A stretch of DNA of 64,000 nucleotides from Enterovibrio baiacu (GCF_004120195.1 NZ_SCHN01000006.1:450990-514989), one strand, 5' to 3'; positions 35,868 through 46,061 are shown, counted from the first letter of the stretch. Numbers and translations are program-made. Notes: generated from the sequence alone by a model not told the origin.

Positions 35868-38387
35868 TTACGATTCAAATTCACGAGACATGACTTTAAT
35901 GCACGCTGAGTAGATATCATTTTCACGCAATGGTTTTCCGATATGCCCTTGCATGCCATTGCTGATACAACGCCAAATATCATCTTTCAGCACGTTCGCC
36001 GTCATCGCGACAATCGGTGTACTTTGATTCATATTTTGCGATGCGCGGATCTGGCGCGTTGCCTCTAAACCATCCATTCGTGGCATTTGGATATCCATGA
36101 AAATGATGTCGTAGCTGCGTGATGCTGCTTTCTCCAGCGCAGCTACACCGTCTTTTGCGATATCAATGGAGAAGCCAAGTTTAGACAACATTTTCTCTGC
36201 AATCATGCGATTAATGGCATTATCTTCCACCAACAAACACTGTTTTCCCAAGAACGCATCGAGATGTTGGCTGATCAATTCCTGCGCCGTTTCGCTCGAC
36301 ACGTCGTTCTCGATTTGAAGCGGCAAAGAAACATCAAATTGGCTACCTCGTCCAACCTTGCTCGCGATGGAAATGACGCCCCCCATCAAATCAACCAATT
36401 GCTTTGTAATCGCAAGGCCGAGGCCAGATCCACCAAATCGGCGTGTGGTTGATGCATCCGCTTGCTGGAATTCATCAAAGATCAGTTTGTACTTGTCTGA
36501 CGGAATGCCCACCCCTGTGTCCGTAACTCGCAGCACGACACCGGAATACAAGCCACCTTGCTTACTCACACAAATTTTCAACTTCACCAAGCCAGTCTCA
36601 GTGAATTTCAGCGCATTAGACACCAAGTTCAACATCACTTGTTCAATACGGTGAGCATCTCCCATAAAGCGGCGCGGGCAATGCTCATCAAACTCATACT
36701 CAAAACAAAGTTGCGGCTTGTCTTTGATCGTTGGCAACATCAAATCATGCACATAACGCCCAACTTGCTCTAGGTCGAACGGCGCTTCTTCCAGTTTCAG
36801 GTGATTCGATTCCATCTTACTGAAATCAAGAATGTTATTGATAAGCGACATTAGGCCACGGGAAGAGTGAGCAATCACTGACAAGTATTCTGCCTGTTTG
36901 CCCGTCATCGGCTCGTCCTGCATCAAAGAGGTTGCACCCAGGATCCCATTCATTGGGGTACGGATTTCATGGCTGATATTCGCGAGAAACAGTTGCTTGG
37001 CGCGCGCAGCATCTAACGCTTTCTCCCGCGCATCCACAAGATCGGTACTGATGTCATTAAACTCTCGCACCAGCATACCCAGCTCATCTTGCTCCATGTA
37101 GTCAATCGGCGAGAACGGCCCATCACCACGTTGTTCAATCAACGCAAGTCGCACTTTGGCCATGGGTCTAACAACGTAAAAGTGAATCGCCGCGTAAGTC
37201 ACGCCCACCAGCAAAATCCCCACCAATGCCATCGCGAAGAACAAATCGTTCTTTAAGGTTGTGGCTTCGACCAGCAGTAATCGTTCCGGCAGCGCACCGA
37301 CGAGCATCCAGTTAGATCCCGGTAAAATGCGCCCAAACACCAAGGTGGGTTCTTGAAGCATGGGGTCGTTTTGCAGGCGGTGGGTAAAGAGCCTTTCTGA
37401 GCCTTTAAACACGGTTTCATCCGGCACCATTTCTGACGCAATCGACAGCGCATAGCCAATGTCGATGTCCGGTGAAGATTGCACCATGGATCTCGCGAGG
37501 GATTGTAGCCTTTGGTTGCTTTGGCGCACGAGGCGGTCACCTTGTGTCGCCACACTGATCACTAAAGCCAGTTCAGAAAATTGTGGGTCACTGGCAGCAA
37601 TTTCACGCGTGGTAGGCAAAGGGCCAAACTTAGGGTTGCCTTTCGTCACCGACTCCGCATCTGACATTAAGCGCCCACTTCGGTCAAACATGGCAAGGTA
37701 ACCACCGAGCTTTTGTCCACTGCGGGTTAAGAAAGCTTGAAGCTCTGCCAAGCGCACATCGATGGTCACAACGCCAAAGAAAACGCCATCAGAGTATATC
37801 GGTACGCTGCACGTCACCATGGGCTCTTGCGTGTAAGGGTCGATGTAAGCCCGAGACCAATACGCAGAGCCCGGCACAGACCAGCGAGCTGGCGCGTACC
37901 ATTCTTCGATTTGGTAAGGACGCGCAGATTCGTCGTTATAGTCAGTGACACGTCGATAAGAGCCGTCATCGTTGAAAGCGATAAATACGGAGGCTTTCGA
38001 TCTAGACGGGTTATAGAGATAAGGTTCAGGCCAGAAACCACCACTGGCAACCACATTTCTGATGTTCGCATTACTTAGCAGCGTCGCGAGTTTTTGTTCA
38101 ATCTGGGCTTCAGTGTCATCGACAGACAGAACATCGGCAATGGTGAGGGCAACCGTTCCGATGTTGTTTGAGAGTTGTCCAAGGCTTTGTGCGACGGTTT
38201 CCACCTGTGCTTCAACACGCTGATTGGCACTATCACGAACCATGCTATCACCCGTGGTTTCCAGCACATAAACAATGGATACCACCACGACCGCCAGCAT
38301 AAGCCCGAGGATCCACAGTGCTTTGACGCTGATCGTTTTGTACCAAGGAATATCGTTTTTAAACACGGGCCGAGCCTCAGGAAGCAA
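35868..38387 (-). CDS. hybrid sensor histidine kinase with dCache sensor
   Basis: The 839-aa membrane kinase has helices at about 20-42 and 375-397 around a dCache-like periplasmic domain (WPEPYLYNP, AYWSRAYIDPYTQEPMVT). A HAMP segment (about 400-455) follows. HisKA carries phospho-accepting His473 in NISHEIRTPMNG; HATPase_c has the N-box NLVSNALKF and DTGVGI. A receiver domain ends the protein with Asp765 in MDIQMPRMDG. It has no HPt of its own. The gene overlaps the upstream membrane HPt gene by 11 bp, so the two are co-translated and probably form one phosphorelay. The output regulator is not in the window and the ligand is unknown. Confidence 0.92.
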   Translation of the reverse strand: MLPEARPVFKNDIPWYKTISVKALWILGLMLAVVVVSIVYVLETTGDSMVRDSANQRVEAQVETVAQSLGQLSNNIGTVALTIADVLSVDDTEAQIEQKLATLLSNANIRNVVASGGFWPEPYLYNPSRSKASVFIAFNDDGSYRRVTDYNDESARPYQIEEWYAPARWSVPGSAYWSRAYIDPYTQEPMVTCSVPIYSDGVFFGVVTIDVRLAELQAFLTRSGQKLGGYLAMFDRSGRLMSDAESVTKGNPKFGPLPTTREIAASDPQFSELALVISVATQGDRLVRQSNQRLQSLARSMVQSSPDIDIGYALSIASEMVPDETVFKGSERLFTHRLQNDPMLQEPTLVFGRILPGSNWMLVGALPERLLLVEATTLKNDLFFAMALVGILLVGVTYAAIHFYVVRPMAKVRLALIEQRGDGPFSPIDYMEQDELGMLVREFNDISTDLVDAREKALDAARAKQLFLANISHEIRTPMNGILGATSLMQDEPMTGKQAEYLSVIAHSSRGLMSLINNILDFSKMESNHLKLEEAPFDLEQVGRYVHDLMLPTIKDKPQLCFEYEFDEHCPRRFMGDAHRIEQVMLNLVSNALKFTETGLVKLKICVSKQGGLYSGVVLRVTDTGVGIPSDKYKLIFDEFQQADASTTRRFGGSGLGLAITKQLVDLMGGVISIASKVGRGSQFDVSLPLQIENDVSSETAQELISQHLDAFLGKQCLLVEDNAINRMIAEKMLSKLGFSIDIAKDGVAALEKAASRSYDIIFMDIQMPRMDGLEATRQIRASQNMNQSTPIVAMTANVLKDDIWRCISNGMQGHIGKPLRENDIYSACIKVMSREFES

Positions 38388-39654
38388 TGGTTTTGTTGAG
38401 TTTTTCTATCTCGCCCTGCACGTCTTTGATAGTGAGTGCTAACAATGGGTCAAACTGTTCGACCACACGCTTATCTGGCAATTCACCCGCCAACAACGTT
38501 TTTTCAATCTGGATGCAGAACTGTTGCATCGCGTAAGCGCCAATGTTGCCCGAGACACCTTTCATGCTGTGGATGAGCGCGCGCATGCCTTCTAAATCGC
38601 CCCTATTGGCAAAGGCTTGCAGCTTCTTGCCATCGGTTTGATGCTCGGAGACAAACATGCTCAGCACCGCATCAATGGCATCTGCATCACCCTCAAGCTG
38701 CTCCATCAAGTTATCGATTTCAAAAATAGCGCGCTCATACTGCACGGCGGCGTCCTCTATCAAACCGGTTTCTTCAGAGGACACTGCTGATACTTTTCGT
38801 GAAAAGTTAGTCGACAGCCTTTCGATTTTGTAACGGATCAGGATCTGCGCCGCAAGGAACAAAAACGCAATGCCGGATAGCATCAAAGTGCGATCGAGCA
38901 ACGCGATGACTTGTGTTGTCCAATAGGTTTGTTGCTGGGTCATCGCCCTCACGAAACGATGATTCATAATACTATCAACATTTTCCAACTGCTGATTCAA
39001 TCGCTCTAGCCCTGTGTACAGCGCGTAAATCTCCACACTCGTCGGTTTGCTTGAACGCGCCGCAAGCATGATCTCTAACTTGGAAATGTATTCATTAAAA
39101 CGGTCTGCACGGCTGGTTGTTCTGGAATCATTGAGCCCATGCAATTCGAAAAGCAGGTAGCTCGTAATACTCTGAAACAACAATTGCTGTTCAACGGTAA
39201 CCTCGGTTTCAGAGAGCAGTTTGAGCTTCTTTGTTACGTTCGATACGGAGTAAATGGAGGCAAGCAGATTATCGACATCTTCCACGAATGCATCGGCATC
39301 TAATAAGGTGCTTTGAATGTCGTTCCATTGATCATCTATCGAGTGAGATTTGGTACGCAGCAGCAGAAAACGGAAATGTTGAATTTCTTTTTCAATATTC
39401 GACAGCTCAATTTGCTGGTTGAGCATTGAGGCAGAAACCGCTTGTCGTAATTGCTGCGCCGCATTATTGAGCTTCACAACATGTGTCGCGTGCTCTTTGA
39501 CGTGATACATCTCTTTGTAGGTTGCAATAGCGTAGAAAAAAGAGACGAAAAAAAGCACCCATACCAACTTTGAAAGCCGACTCAGTTGAAGACGCTGGCT
39601 ATTTCTTGTTTTTTTTCGACTGTTCAAAGCGAAAATGGATAGTGGTGATATCAC
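38377..39654 (-). CDS. membrane-anchored HPt phosphotransfer protein
   Basis: The 425-aa protein has a helix at about 28-46, a helical periplasmic domain (about 50-255), a second helix (about 256-278) and a coiled-coil-like stretch. A C-terminal HPt domain (about 310-425) carries the phospho-acceptor His362 in LIHSMKGVSGNIGAYAM. It has no kinase or receiver domain. Translation starts at a GTG with AAGGA seven bases before it. Its end overlaps the hybrid kinase start by 11 bp. A separate sensory HPt in the membrane is unusual, since HPt modules are more often soluble or fused to the kinase. Confidence 0.85.
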   Translation of the reverse strand: MISPLSIFALNSRKKTRNSQRLQLSRLSKLVWVLFFVSFFYAIATYKEMYHVKEHATHVVKLNNAAQQLRQAVSASMLNQQIELSNIEKEIQHFRFLLLRTKSHSIDDQWNDIQSTLLDADAFVEDVDNLLASIYSVSNVTKKLKLLSETEVTVEQQLLFQSITSYLLFELHGLNDSRTTSRADRFNEYISKLEIMLAARSSKPTSVEIYALYTGLERLNQQLENVDSIMNHRFVRAMTQQQTYWTTQVIALLDRTLMLSGIAFLFLAAQILIRYKIERLSTNFSRKVSAVSSEETGLIEDAAVQYERAIFEIDNLMEQLEGDADAIDAVLSMFVSEHQTDGKKLQAFANRGDLEGMRALIHSMKGVSGNIGAYAMQQFCIQIEKTLLAGELPDKRVVEQFDPLLALTIKDVQGEIEKLNKTIAS

Positions 39655-39873
39655 AGGGAATCCTTTAAAAAAGGCTTAGTTTTGTAAAATTTCACTTTCC
39701 TAAGCCATTAATCTGCCAGCGTTAAAAATCACGTTGTAAGCATTTCTAGATATGCTTCTTTTAAGTTAGGAACTTTGCCCAACTTTGCAAATGTTGTGCG
39801 TGTTTTTGCATAGCAGTATATAAAAATAAAGCCGCAATAAGCGACTTCATTTTTACAGATAAATCAGCAAGAT

Positions 39874-40887
39874 TTACTCTTCCACGTTCAAACGACGCGT
39901 AAGTTGGTCGCGGAGATTGGGTGGAATGCCTTTGATGGTGAGTGTGTCTGTATCTTGATCGTAGAAAATGCGCTCGCCAAGCAGCATGCTGTCGAAGTTA
40001 ATCGAAAGGCCGCCACCGCCACCCACAAATTTTGTGAGCTTACGCATGGAGGTTCTGTCTGCAGGGAAGCTTTCTTCCAACTCATAACCTTGCTCGGACG
40101 CAAACTGGTAAAAATCCACGCCTTGGTCATTCTTAGGAAGTTCGCTCGCCAATTCTTTTACAATCACTTCATCGCCAGATTGCAATTGGCCATTGCAGTA
40201 ATCGTAAACTTGCTTGCGGTATTGCTGCTTTTCATCTTTTTCAAGACGCGAATCTGCGCAGTAATCTTCGACGGCTTGCATCAGCACCAAGTTTTGCTGC
40301 TTGGTGTCCATACCGACTTCGGCTTGCATGAAGTCGAGGAAGAAATCTGCCACTTTACGGCCAACACGGCCCTTAATGTAGGTGAGGTAGCGGTTTGAAT
40401 CCGCATCGCTTTCCCACGTCGACAAATCGATACGGGCAGCGATGTCCATCTTGGCCACATCAAGGTAATCCGTTGAGCTGATTTCCAGATCGTCGGTGAC
40501 TTTCATGCTGGCTTTTGATTCCAAAAGACCAATGAACAAATATTCCGTCGCCAGTGAACGGTATTCTGCCAATACCAAAACCCCTTCATCAGCAAAAGGA
40601 TACTTGGCAAGTTCCGTCTTTAAGCGCTCTGCGGTTTGAGCAGAAAAGGTTAAAAAATCCATTTCTTGCTTGCGAGAGGCCTTTAGCCACGCAGATACGT
40701 CACTCTCCTGCGCAAATTGACCAAAACCTTTTCCGGCTTTTGCGTTGTAAATGCGGTGGATTTCACTGATTAAATTTTCCGTTGAAGGAGAATGGGTTAG
40801 GAGTTGATCGCGTAGCTGAACGACCAGCGAGTCTTCACCGTCTTTTTTCAGTTGATGAAGAATTACGTTTGAAAGCGTGAGGCTCAT
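39874..40887 (-). CDS. yejK: nucleoid-associated protein NdpA/YejK
   Basis: YejK is a spermidine-nucleoid-associated protein reported to interact with topoisomerases. The 337-aa product aligns along its length with E. coli YejK, including [27 protein letters not shown] and a C-terminus [19 protein letters not shown] segment. I place the start at [12 protein letters not shown] (40887), matching the family N-terminus; an ATG four codons upstream is possible. It is divergent from yejL, the E. coli arrangement reversed in strand. Confidence 0.95.
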   Translation of the reverse strand: MSLTLSNVILHQLKKDGEDSLVVQLRDQLLTHSPSTENLISEIHRIYNAKAGKGFGQFAQESDVSAWLKASRKQEMDFLTFSAQTAERLKTELAKYPFADEGVLVLAEYRSLATEYLFIGLLESKASMKVTDDLEISSTDYLDVAKMDIAARIDLSTWESDADSNRYLTYIKGRVGRKVADFFLDFMQAEVGMDTKQQNLVLMQAVEDYCADSRLEKDEKQQYRKQVYDYCNGQLQSGDEVIVKELASELPKNDQGVDFYQFASEQGYELEESFPADRTSMRKLTKFVGGGGGLSINFDSMLLGERIFYDQDTDTLTIKGIPPNLRDQLTRRLNVEE

Positions 40888-40963
40888 AATTGAAAACATT
40901 TTAAGTCAGACTAGAGTGTGGGGTATTATACGCGGCTTCTGTGAACACAAGACAAGAGTTTCT

Positions 40964-41182
40964 ATGCCTGTTACTTCTAAATATCAAGATAAAAACGTTG
41001 AACAGATCCTGAGTGATGTGGTCAATGTTCTTGAAAAGCACAAAGCGTCTACTGACCTATCACTGATGGTTGTTGGTAACATTGCGACAAATCTGATCAA
41101 TAACAACTTGCCAGCCGCGCAACGTAAAGTGATCGCTGAAAAATTTGCTCAAGCTCTCGTGTCTTCAATCGATACAGAGTAA
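40964..41182 (+). CDS. yejL: YejL family protein (UPF0352)
   Basis: This small conserved cytoplasmic protein has 72 aa from the ATG at 40964 ([16 protein letters not shown]), close to the 75 aa of E. coli YejL. A longer reading from 40877 would run over the yejK start region and has no support. It lies just before yejM. No function is established for the family. Confidence 0.93.
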   Translation: MPVTSKYQDKNVEQILSDVVNVLEKHKASTDLSLMVVGNIATNLINNNLPAAQRKVIAEKFAQALVSSIDTE

Positions 41183-41236
41183 TAAGCCGTTAATTCGGCT
41201 ATCGCGCAGTAAGAATAAAGAGAAGAATTGGCCTTT

Positions 41237-43111
41237 ATGGTAGACAGCGGAAATACCTACAGGGATAAAGTGTCACAGCTTATCAGCTGGGGACACTGGT
41301 TTAGTTTTTTTAACATCATTGCAGCCATGTTGCTGGGCACGCGCTATATCGCTCAGTCGGGTTGGCCAGAAACCCTGCTTGGACAAACTTATCAACTTTT
41401 AACGTGGATAGGTCATTTCGGCTTTCTGGTTTTCGCTGTCTATATTCTGATTATCTTCCCTGCCAGCTTTATCATACCGTCGCAGCGCCTAATGCGCTTG
41501 TTTGCTGTGCTTGTAGCAACGGCGGGTCTTACAACGTTATTGCTGGATATCTACGCGTATCAAACACTGCACCTGCACCTGAACCCTTTGGTGTGGGAGC
41601 TGCTTTTGAGCGGTGAAAAGACGGACATGAACGCGCACTGGCAATATTTGTTTGTCGTCGTGCCCGCGATTTTCTTGCTCGAAATTGCCATGTCCGAATG
41701 GGTATGGCGCAAGCTGCGTAAACTCTCGCGCAAGCGTGTCGGTGTGCCTATCGCCACCGTGTTCTCGCTGTGCTTCATCGGTAGTCATCTGATCCACATC
41801 TGGGCAGATGCTTTCTTGTATAGCCCGGTAACAGCGCAACGTTCTAATTTCCCAATTTCTTACCCAATGACGGCAAAAACCTTCATGGAGAAATACGGTC
41901 TGCTTGATCGCAAAGAATATCAAGCACGCCGTGATGAACTCGGTCAGCAGGACAGCGAAGTCATCCGTTATCCTCTTGATAATGTTTCCTTCGCTTCCAA
42001 CGCGAGCAGCTACAATCAGAACCTTTTGGTTGTGATGGTAGAGAGCCTCCGTGCCGATATGCTTGATCCTGTTGTGATGCCTCGCTTGAATGAATTTGCT
42101 GGCAACAACACCAAGTTTGAACACCATTTCAGCACCAGCAATGATGCGATGGCGGGTATTTTTGGTTTGTTCTATGGCTTACCGGGTAGCTACGCGCAAA
42201 GCGCGAGAACAGAGGGATTAAGCCCTCTGCTTATCGACACCCTGGAAGATAAAAAATACGCGTTTGGGCTTTTCGGCGCAGACAATTTCAGCAATCCGAT
42301 TTATTACCAAAGCGTCTTTGGTAAACATTTAGACACCGCTCAGCGTTTTGACGGTGAAGCGTCGTGGGTTGCTGATGACCAAGCAACAGATGCCCTCAGT
42401 ACGTGGGTCAATGCCTCGGACACGAAAGCCCCTTGGTTCGCGTACCTCGAGCTAAAAAGCGTCACCAATTACGAGCAAGGCGGCGATTATACGCGTCCGT
42501 TCCAGCCTTCCCTTGATAATGAATTGGCGAGCGTTGGCGACCACACCGCGCTAGTGCTGAAAAACAGCTACAACAATGCCGCGTATTACGTGGATGAATT
42601 GCTCGGCGACCTGTTTGATTCCCTAGAAGCGAATGATCAACTCGACAACACCATCGTCATCGTGACGTCGAACCACGGAACAGAGTTTAACGAGACAGGT
42701 TCGAACAGCTGGGGTGCCAACACCAACTACAGCAAATATCAGTTGCAAGTGCCTTTGGTCGTGCATTGGCCAAACAAAGGGCCACAGGTGATTGACGCGT
42801 ACAGTTCACACCTAGATATCGTTCCTACCTTGATGGAGTCGATGTTGGCGGTAGATAGTCCATCAGAGCTTTACACCAGTGGTCGCAATATTTTTGAACT
42901 TGCTGACAAGCCACGCAAGTGGGTGCTTGCGGGAGACAGCCGAGATATCGTGGTGGTACAGCCGGACAAAACCACTGTGGTTGATAAATTCGGTAACTAC
43001 CGTGTTTATGACAGCAACTACAAGCAGCAGCCAGAAGGCAAGCCTCAACTGTCTGTCTTGATGCAAGTCATGCACGAGCTCAAGCGGTTTTATCACCCAG
43101 AAGAACAATAA
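41237..43111 (+). CDS. yejM: YejM/PbgA/LapC inner membrane lipid regulator
   Basis: YejM has five N-terminal helices (about 1-190) and a periplasmic alkaline-phosphatase-like domain. In enterobacteria it senses periplasmic LPS and controls LpxC turnover through LapB. The 624-aa product keeps SWGHWFSFFNI, HLHLNPLVWELL and GIFGLFYGLPGSYA. Where E. coli has Thr-Thr before GIFGLFYG, this protein has Asp-Ala, so the sulfatase-type nucleophile is missing, in line with a sensing rather than hydrolytic role. ATG 41237 matches the family start; a TTG at 41228 has a slightly better-placed AGAG. Confidence 0.92.
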   Translation: MVDSGNTYRDKVSQLISWGHWFSFFNIIAAMLLGTRYIAQSGWPETLLGQTYQLLTWIGHFGFLVFAVYILIIFPASFIIPSQRLMRLFAVLVATAGLTTLLLDIYAYQTLHLHLNPLVWELLLSGEKTDMNAHWQYLFVVVPAIFLLEIAMSEWVWRKLRKLSRKRVGVPIATVFSLCFIGSHLIHIWADAFLYSPVTAQRSNFPISYPMTAKTFMEKYGLLDRKEYQARRDELGQQDSEVIRYPLDNVSFASNASSYNQNLLVVMVESLRADMLDPVVMPRLNEFAGNNTKFEHHFSTSNDAMAGIFGLFYGLPGSYAQSARTEGLSPLLIDTLEDKKYAFGLFGADNFSNPIYYQSVFGKHLDTAQRFDGEASWVADDQATDALSTWVNASDTKAPWFAYLELKSVTNYEQGGDYTRPFQPSLDNELASVGDHTALVLKNSYNNAAYYVDELLGDLFDSLEANDQLDNTIVIVTSNHGTEFNETGSNSWGANTNYSKYQLQVPLVVHWPNKGPQVIDAYSSHLDIVPTLMESMLAVDSPSELYTSGRNIFELADKPRKWVLAGDSRDIVVVQPDKTTVVDKFGNYRVYDSNYKQQPEGKPQLSVLMQVMHELKRFYHPEEQ

Positions 43112-43146
43112 AAAGAAGGCAGCCAATGGGCTGCCTTCTTTTTTGC
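43111..43146 (+). terminator. terminator after yejM
   Basis: AAGAAGGCAGCC (43113-43124) pairs with GGCTGCCTTCTT (43129-43140) and runs into Ts. Confidence 0.85.
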
Positions 43147-43237
43147 TTCCTTATCCAACTGGTTGAATCACCCAGAGAAAATGAATAAAGACAATTGACA
43201 CATTAACGCTCTGTTCGTAACATGAATTTCAATTAGT

Positions 43238-43314
43238 CGGTCTGTAGCGCAGCTTGGTAGCGCACTGTCATGGGGTGTCAGGGGTCGGAGGTTCAAATCC
43301 TCTCAGACCGACCA
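43238..43314 (+). tRNA. proL: tRNA-Pro (GGG)
   Basis: A 77-nt cloverleaf with acceptor stem CGGTCTG/CAGACCG, anticodon loop ATGGGGT (anticodon GGG), T-loop GGTTCAAATC and encoded CCA. The anticodon stem carries the same internal T-T mismatch as E. coli proL. The position just after yejM is also as in E. coli. Confidence 0.97.
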
Positions 43315-43324
43315 TTCTTCGAAA

Positions 43325-43354
43325 GCCCGCAGCATAGTCGCTGCGGGCTTTTTT
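43325..43354 (+). terminator. terminator after tRNA-Pro
   Basis: GCCCGCAGC pairs with GCTGCGGGC around a 6-nt loop, followed by six Ts. Confidence 0.9.
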
Positions 43355-43444
43355 CGTTTAAACGCTACACGCCCCGTTTTTTCAGCGCGTTACGTTATAG
43401 TATTACGCGCTGGTTTTTCGCTTGATAACGCAAAGGTTGAAGAT

Positions 43445-44203
43445 ATGGATATCTCGATAGCATTTGGTGCGCTGCTCATCGTGCTGGGTTTTGTTGCAGG
43501 TATCATCAATACCCTTGCTGGCGGCGGTTCAAACCTCACCCTTCCTGCGTTGATTGTGCTCGGTATGCCTGCCGAAGTGGCCAACGCCACAAACCGCGTG
43601 GGCGTGATGATGCAAAGTGTTTCTGGTGTGGCGGGCTTTCGTCACCATAAGCGGCTTGATACCTCTGATCTCATCCCTATTCTTATCCCAACCTTGCTGG
43701 GCGGCGCTACTGGCGCTTCAGCGGCAGCGTGGTTGCCATCATCCATCATCAAACCGCTGCTTTTGGGCACCATGCTGCTCATGGCTTTTATCATGCTCGT
43801 GAAGCCGTCGTTGGTGACACCAGAAGAAGCAACAGACGTAAAGAAAGTCGCAGATACGCCCGCCTCATGGCTCAGCTTAGGCATCGCGGGGTTTTATGGC
43901 GGGTTTGTTCAAGCCGGTGTTGGTTTCGTCCTGCTGGCCGCGCTGTGCGGTACGCTAAGGTACGATCTCGTGCGAGGTAATGCCCTTAAACTGGTGTGCA
44001 CGCTCGCATTCACCGGTGTCTCCCTCGCGATATTCATTTGGCAGGATTTGATTCTTTGGTTGCCGGGCTTGTTGCTCGCCATTGGGTCCATGTTCGGCGC
44101 ATGGATTGCGGTGAAATTTGCTATCAAGGCCAACCCAAAAACCTTGAAATGGTTCTTGTTCATCATGACCTTAGTTGGATGTGTTTTCGCCTACACTGCA
44201 TAG
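43445..44203 (+). CDS. TSUP/TauE-SafE family sulfite or organosulfonate exporter-type permease
   Basis: The 252-aa membrane protein has about eight hydrophobic helices in two halves, each with the family's glycine-rich start (GFVAGIINTLAGGGSNLTLP and GIAGFYGGFVQAGVGF). TSUP proteins move sulfite, sulfoacetate or similar anions, but the substrate cannot be read here. It stands alone between tRNA-Pro and a GGDEF gene. Confidence 0.85.
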   Translation: MDISIAFGALLIVLGFVAGIINTLAGGGSNLTLPALIVLGMPAEVANATNRVGVMMQSVSGVAGFRHHKRLDTSDLIPILIPTLLGGATGASAAAWLPSSIIKPLLLGTMLLMAFIMLVKPSLVTPEEATDVKKVADTPASWLSLGIAGFYGGFVQAGVGFVLLAALCGTLRYDLVRGNALKLVCTLAFTGVSLAIFIWQDLILWLPGLLLAIGSMFGAWIAVKFAIKANPKTLKWFLFIMTLVGCVFAYTA

Positions 44204-44443
44204 AATTAATGACAATAAATCGCTTTTGCAAGCTACGTAAATGTGACCCCTAAAACCACTTCACATCTCTTTGTTATCAAAGAGTTTACCGTGATCACAT
44301 GTCGCCCACCTCACCTGTGATATAAGTCGTATATGATAAATATTCAGGCATTTCTAATGCCAATAGATGTCATACTCAACCCTTACATCTTTTAGAAGCA
44401 AGATCACACTTTGAATTTAGTCGTGAAAAGGGAGTTGGCGGGC

Positions 44444-46051
44444 ATGCAAGCTTTAGACACTGCGTTCTGCCTCAGCGTGAGTGAAGCCGTTTGTCAGCAA
44501 AAAGACACGCACTCTTTTTGTTTGTCGCTCGCTCAAACGCTCTCCAAACATGCCGATATTTCCCAACTCGAATTGTTTGTCGTTTCTGGCTCAGAGAATG
44601 GCTGGCACCTGCTCACAGCCATGAAAAACCAAGATATTCATGTTCATGTGCCTGCTATTGTCTTTAGCAAAGAATCGTCCACATCCGCTGAACAGATCAA
44701 TACTTGGCTCGCGGCGGATAAACGCATCGATATTCTTGGTTCAAACCATTTACTGATCGATTTATCGGTGCGAGGCGACACCTTTGGTTGCCTAGCCATT
44801 CGCTTCTCTCAACCCTTAGATGCGAGTTTGTATTCGACGCTGACCATGCTTTCGACCTTCATTGCAAGTTCGCTAGATGGCCACTTACAACATGACGCGT
44901 TAGCGCATGAGAAAAGCAACCATGATCTCACGCTGAAGAAGTGGCATTTAGAAGTCTGCTCGCAAAAAGGTTTGCTAGAGCAACTCCATATCTTGCACAA
45001 AATCTCGATGCGCTTATGGCATGCCCATTCCCTGGATAACATGCTCCACACAGCCGTTTACGAGTGTATTCATGCATTAGACTTTGACCGCATGGCAATC
45101 TTCTTGGTGAATAATCGCACGGGGATCCTTCGGGGGACATACGGCACAGACATCAATGGTGTCGTGACTAACGAGCAGTGGTATTCCACCGCCATTGAAG
45201 AACATTATCACGCGAAAAAGACACTCGACCGACGCCAACATATCACCATCAATGAGGGCACTCCGCTCTATCACGCCAATAAAGAGGTTGGGGTCGGTTG
45301 GAACGCCACGATATCATTGTGGGACAGCGACCAAGCCATAGGATGGATAGCGTGCGACAACTTGTTAACGGGCACACCACTAAAAAGTTATCACAGTGAG
45401 CTGTTGAAGCTGCTCGGCGTGACCATGTCTCAACACCTGATCCAACGACATGCGCAAGACGATCTCAAAGCGCTTAACCAATCATTGGAACATCGCGTTG
45501 CAGAGCGCACCGCACAGTTAGAGAATGCAAATAAGCGCCTTAACCAAATTTCACGCGAAGACAGCCTAACGCAAGTCCCTAACCGTCGCATGCTTGACGA
45601 AAAGCTTGAAGAAGAATGGCGACGCGCAAGGCGCTATCACATGCCGCTGTCCATGCTGATTATCGATATTGACCACTTTAAGCAATACAACGACAAATAC
45701 GGGCATGCCTTAGGTGATTTGTGTTTGATGAAAGTGGCAACTGCGCTGAGCAAGGTAGAACGACGTGCTGGGGCCTTGTTTGCTCGATTCGGCGGTGAAG
45801 AATTTGTTTACTTGCTCCCAGGGTGTGACTCAGAAAGCGCTTCAGCCATTGCCCAACGCGCTTTGAACGCCGTTCGAAAACTGAAAATCATGCATGAGAC
45901 CTCGCCTGTTTCGCCATTCGTTACCATCAGTATTGGCGGAAAGACCACGATCCCTGATAGAGCGAGCAATCAACAGCAACTCTTCATTGATGCTGACGTT
46001 GCTTTGTATGAAGCCAAGAGCAGCGGCAAAGATTGCGCGTTTGTCTTGTAG
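44444..46051 (+). CDS. GAF-GGDEF diguanylate cyclase
   Basis: This soluble protein of 535 aa probably makes cyclic-di-GMP. A weakly defined N-terminal region (about 1-150) is followed by a GAF-like domain (about 185-350), a coiled coil (LNQSLEHRVAERTAQLENAN) and a GGDEF domain (about 370-535) with active-site RFGGEEF. The inhibitory RxxD site just before it reads RAGA, so product feedback is probably absent. The ATG at 44444 has GGGAG nine bases upstream; earlier GTG (44423) or TTG (44411) starts are possible. It is the third cyclic-di-GMP gene in the window. Confidence 0.9.
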   Translation: MQALDTAFCLSVSEAVCQQKDTHSFCLSLAQTLSKHADISQLELFVVSGSENGWHLLTAMKNQDIHVHVPAIVFSKESSTSAEQINTWLAADKRIDILGSNHLLIDLSVRGDTFGCLAIRFSQPLDASLYSTLTMLSTFIASSLDGHLQHDALAHEKSNHDLTLKKWHLEVCSQKGLLEQLHILHKISMRLWHAHSLDNMLHTAVYECIHALDFDRMAIFLVNNRTGILRGTYGTDINGVVTNEQWYSTAIEEHYHAKKTLDRRQHITINEGTPLYHANKEVGVGWNATISLWDSDQAIGWIACDNLLTGTPLKSYHSELLKLLGVTMSQHLIQRHAQDDLKALNQSLEHRVAERTAQLENANKRLNQISREDSLTQVPNRRMLDEKLEEEWRRARRYHMPLSMLIIDIDHFKQYNDKYGHALGDLCLMKVATALSKVERRAGALFARFGGEEFVYLLPGCDSESASAIAQRALNAVRKLKIMHETSPVSPFVTISIGGKTTIPDRASNQQQLFIDADVALYEAKSSGKDCAFVL

Positions 46052-46061
46052 CAGCATCTGC

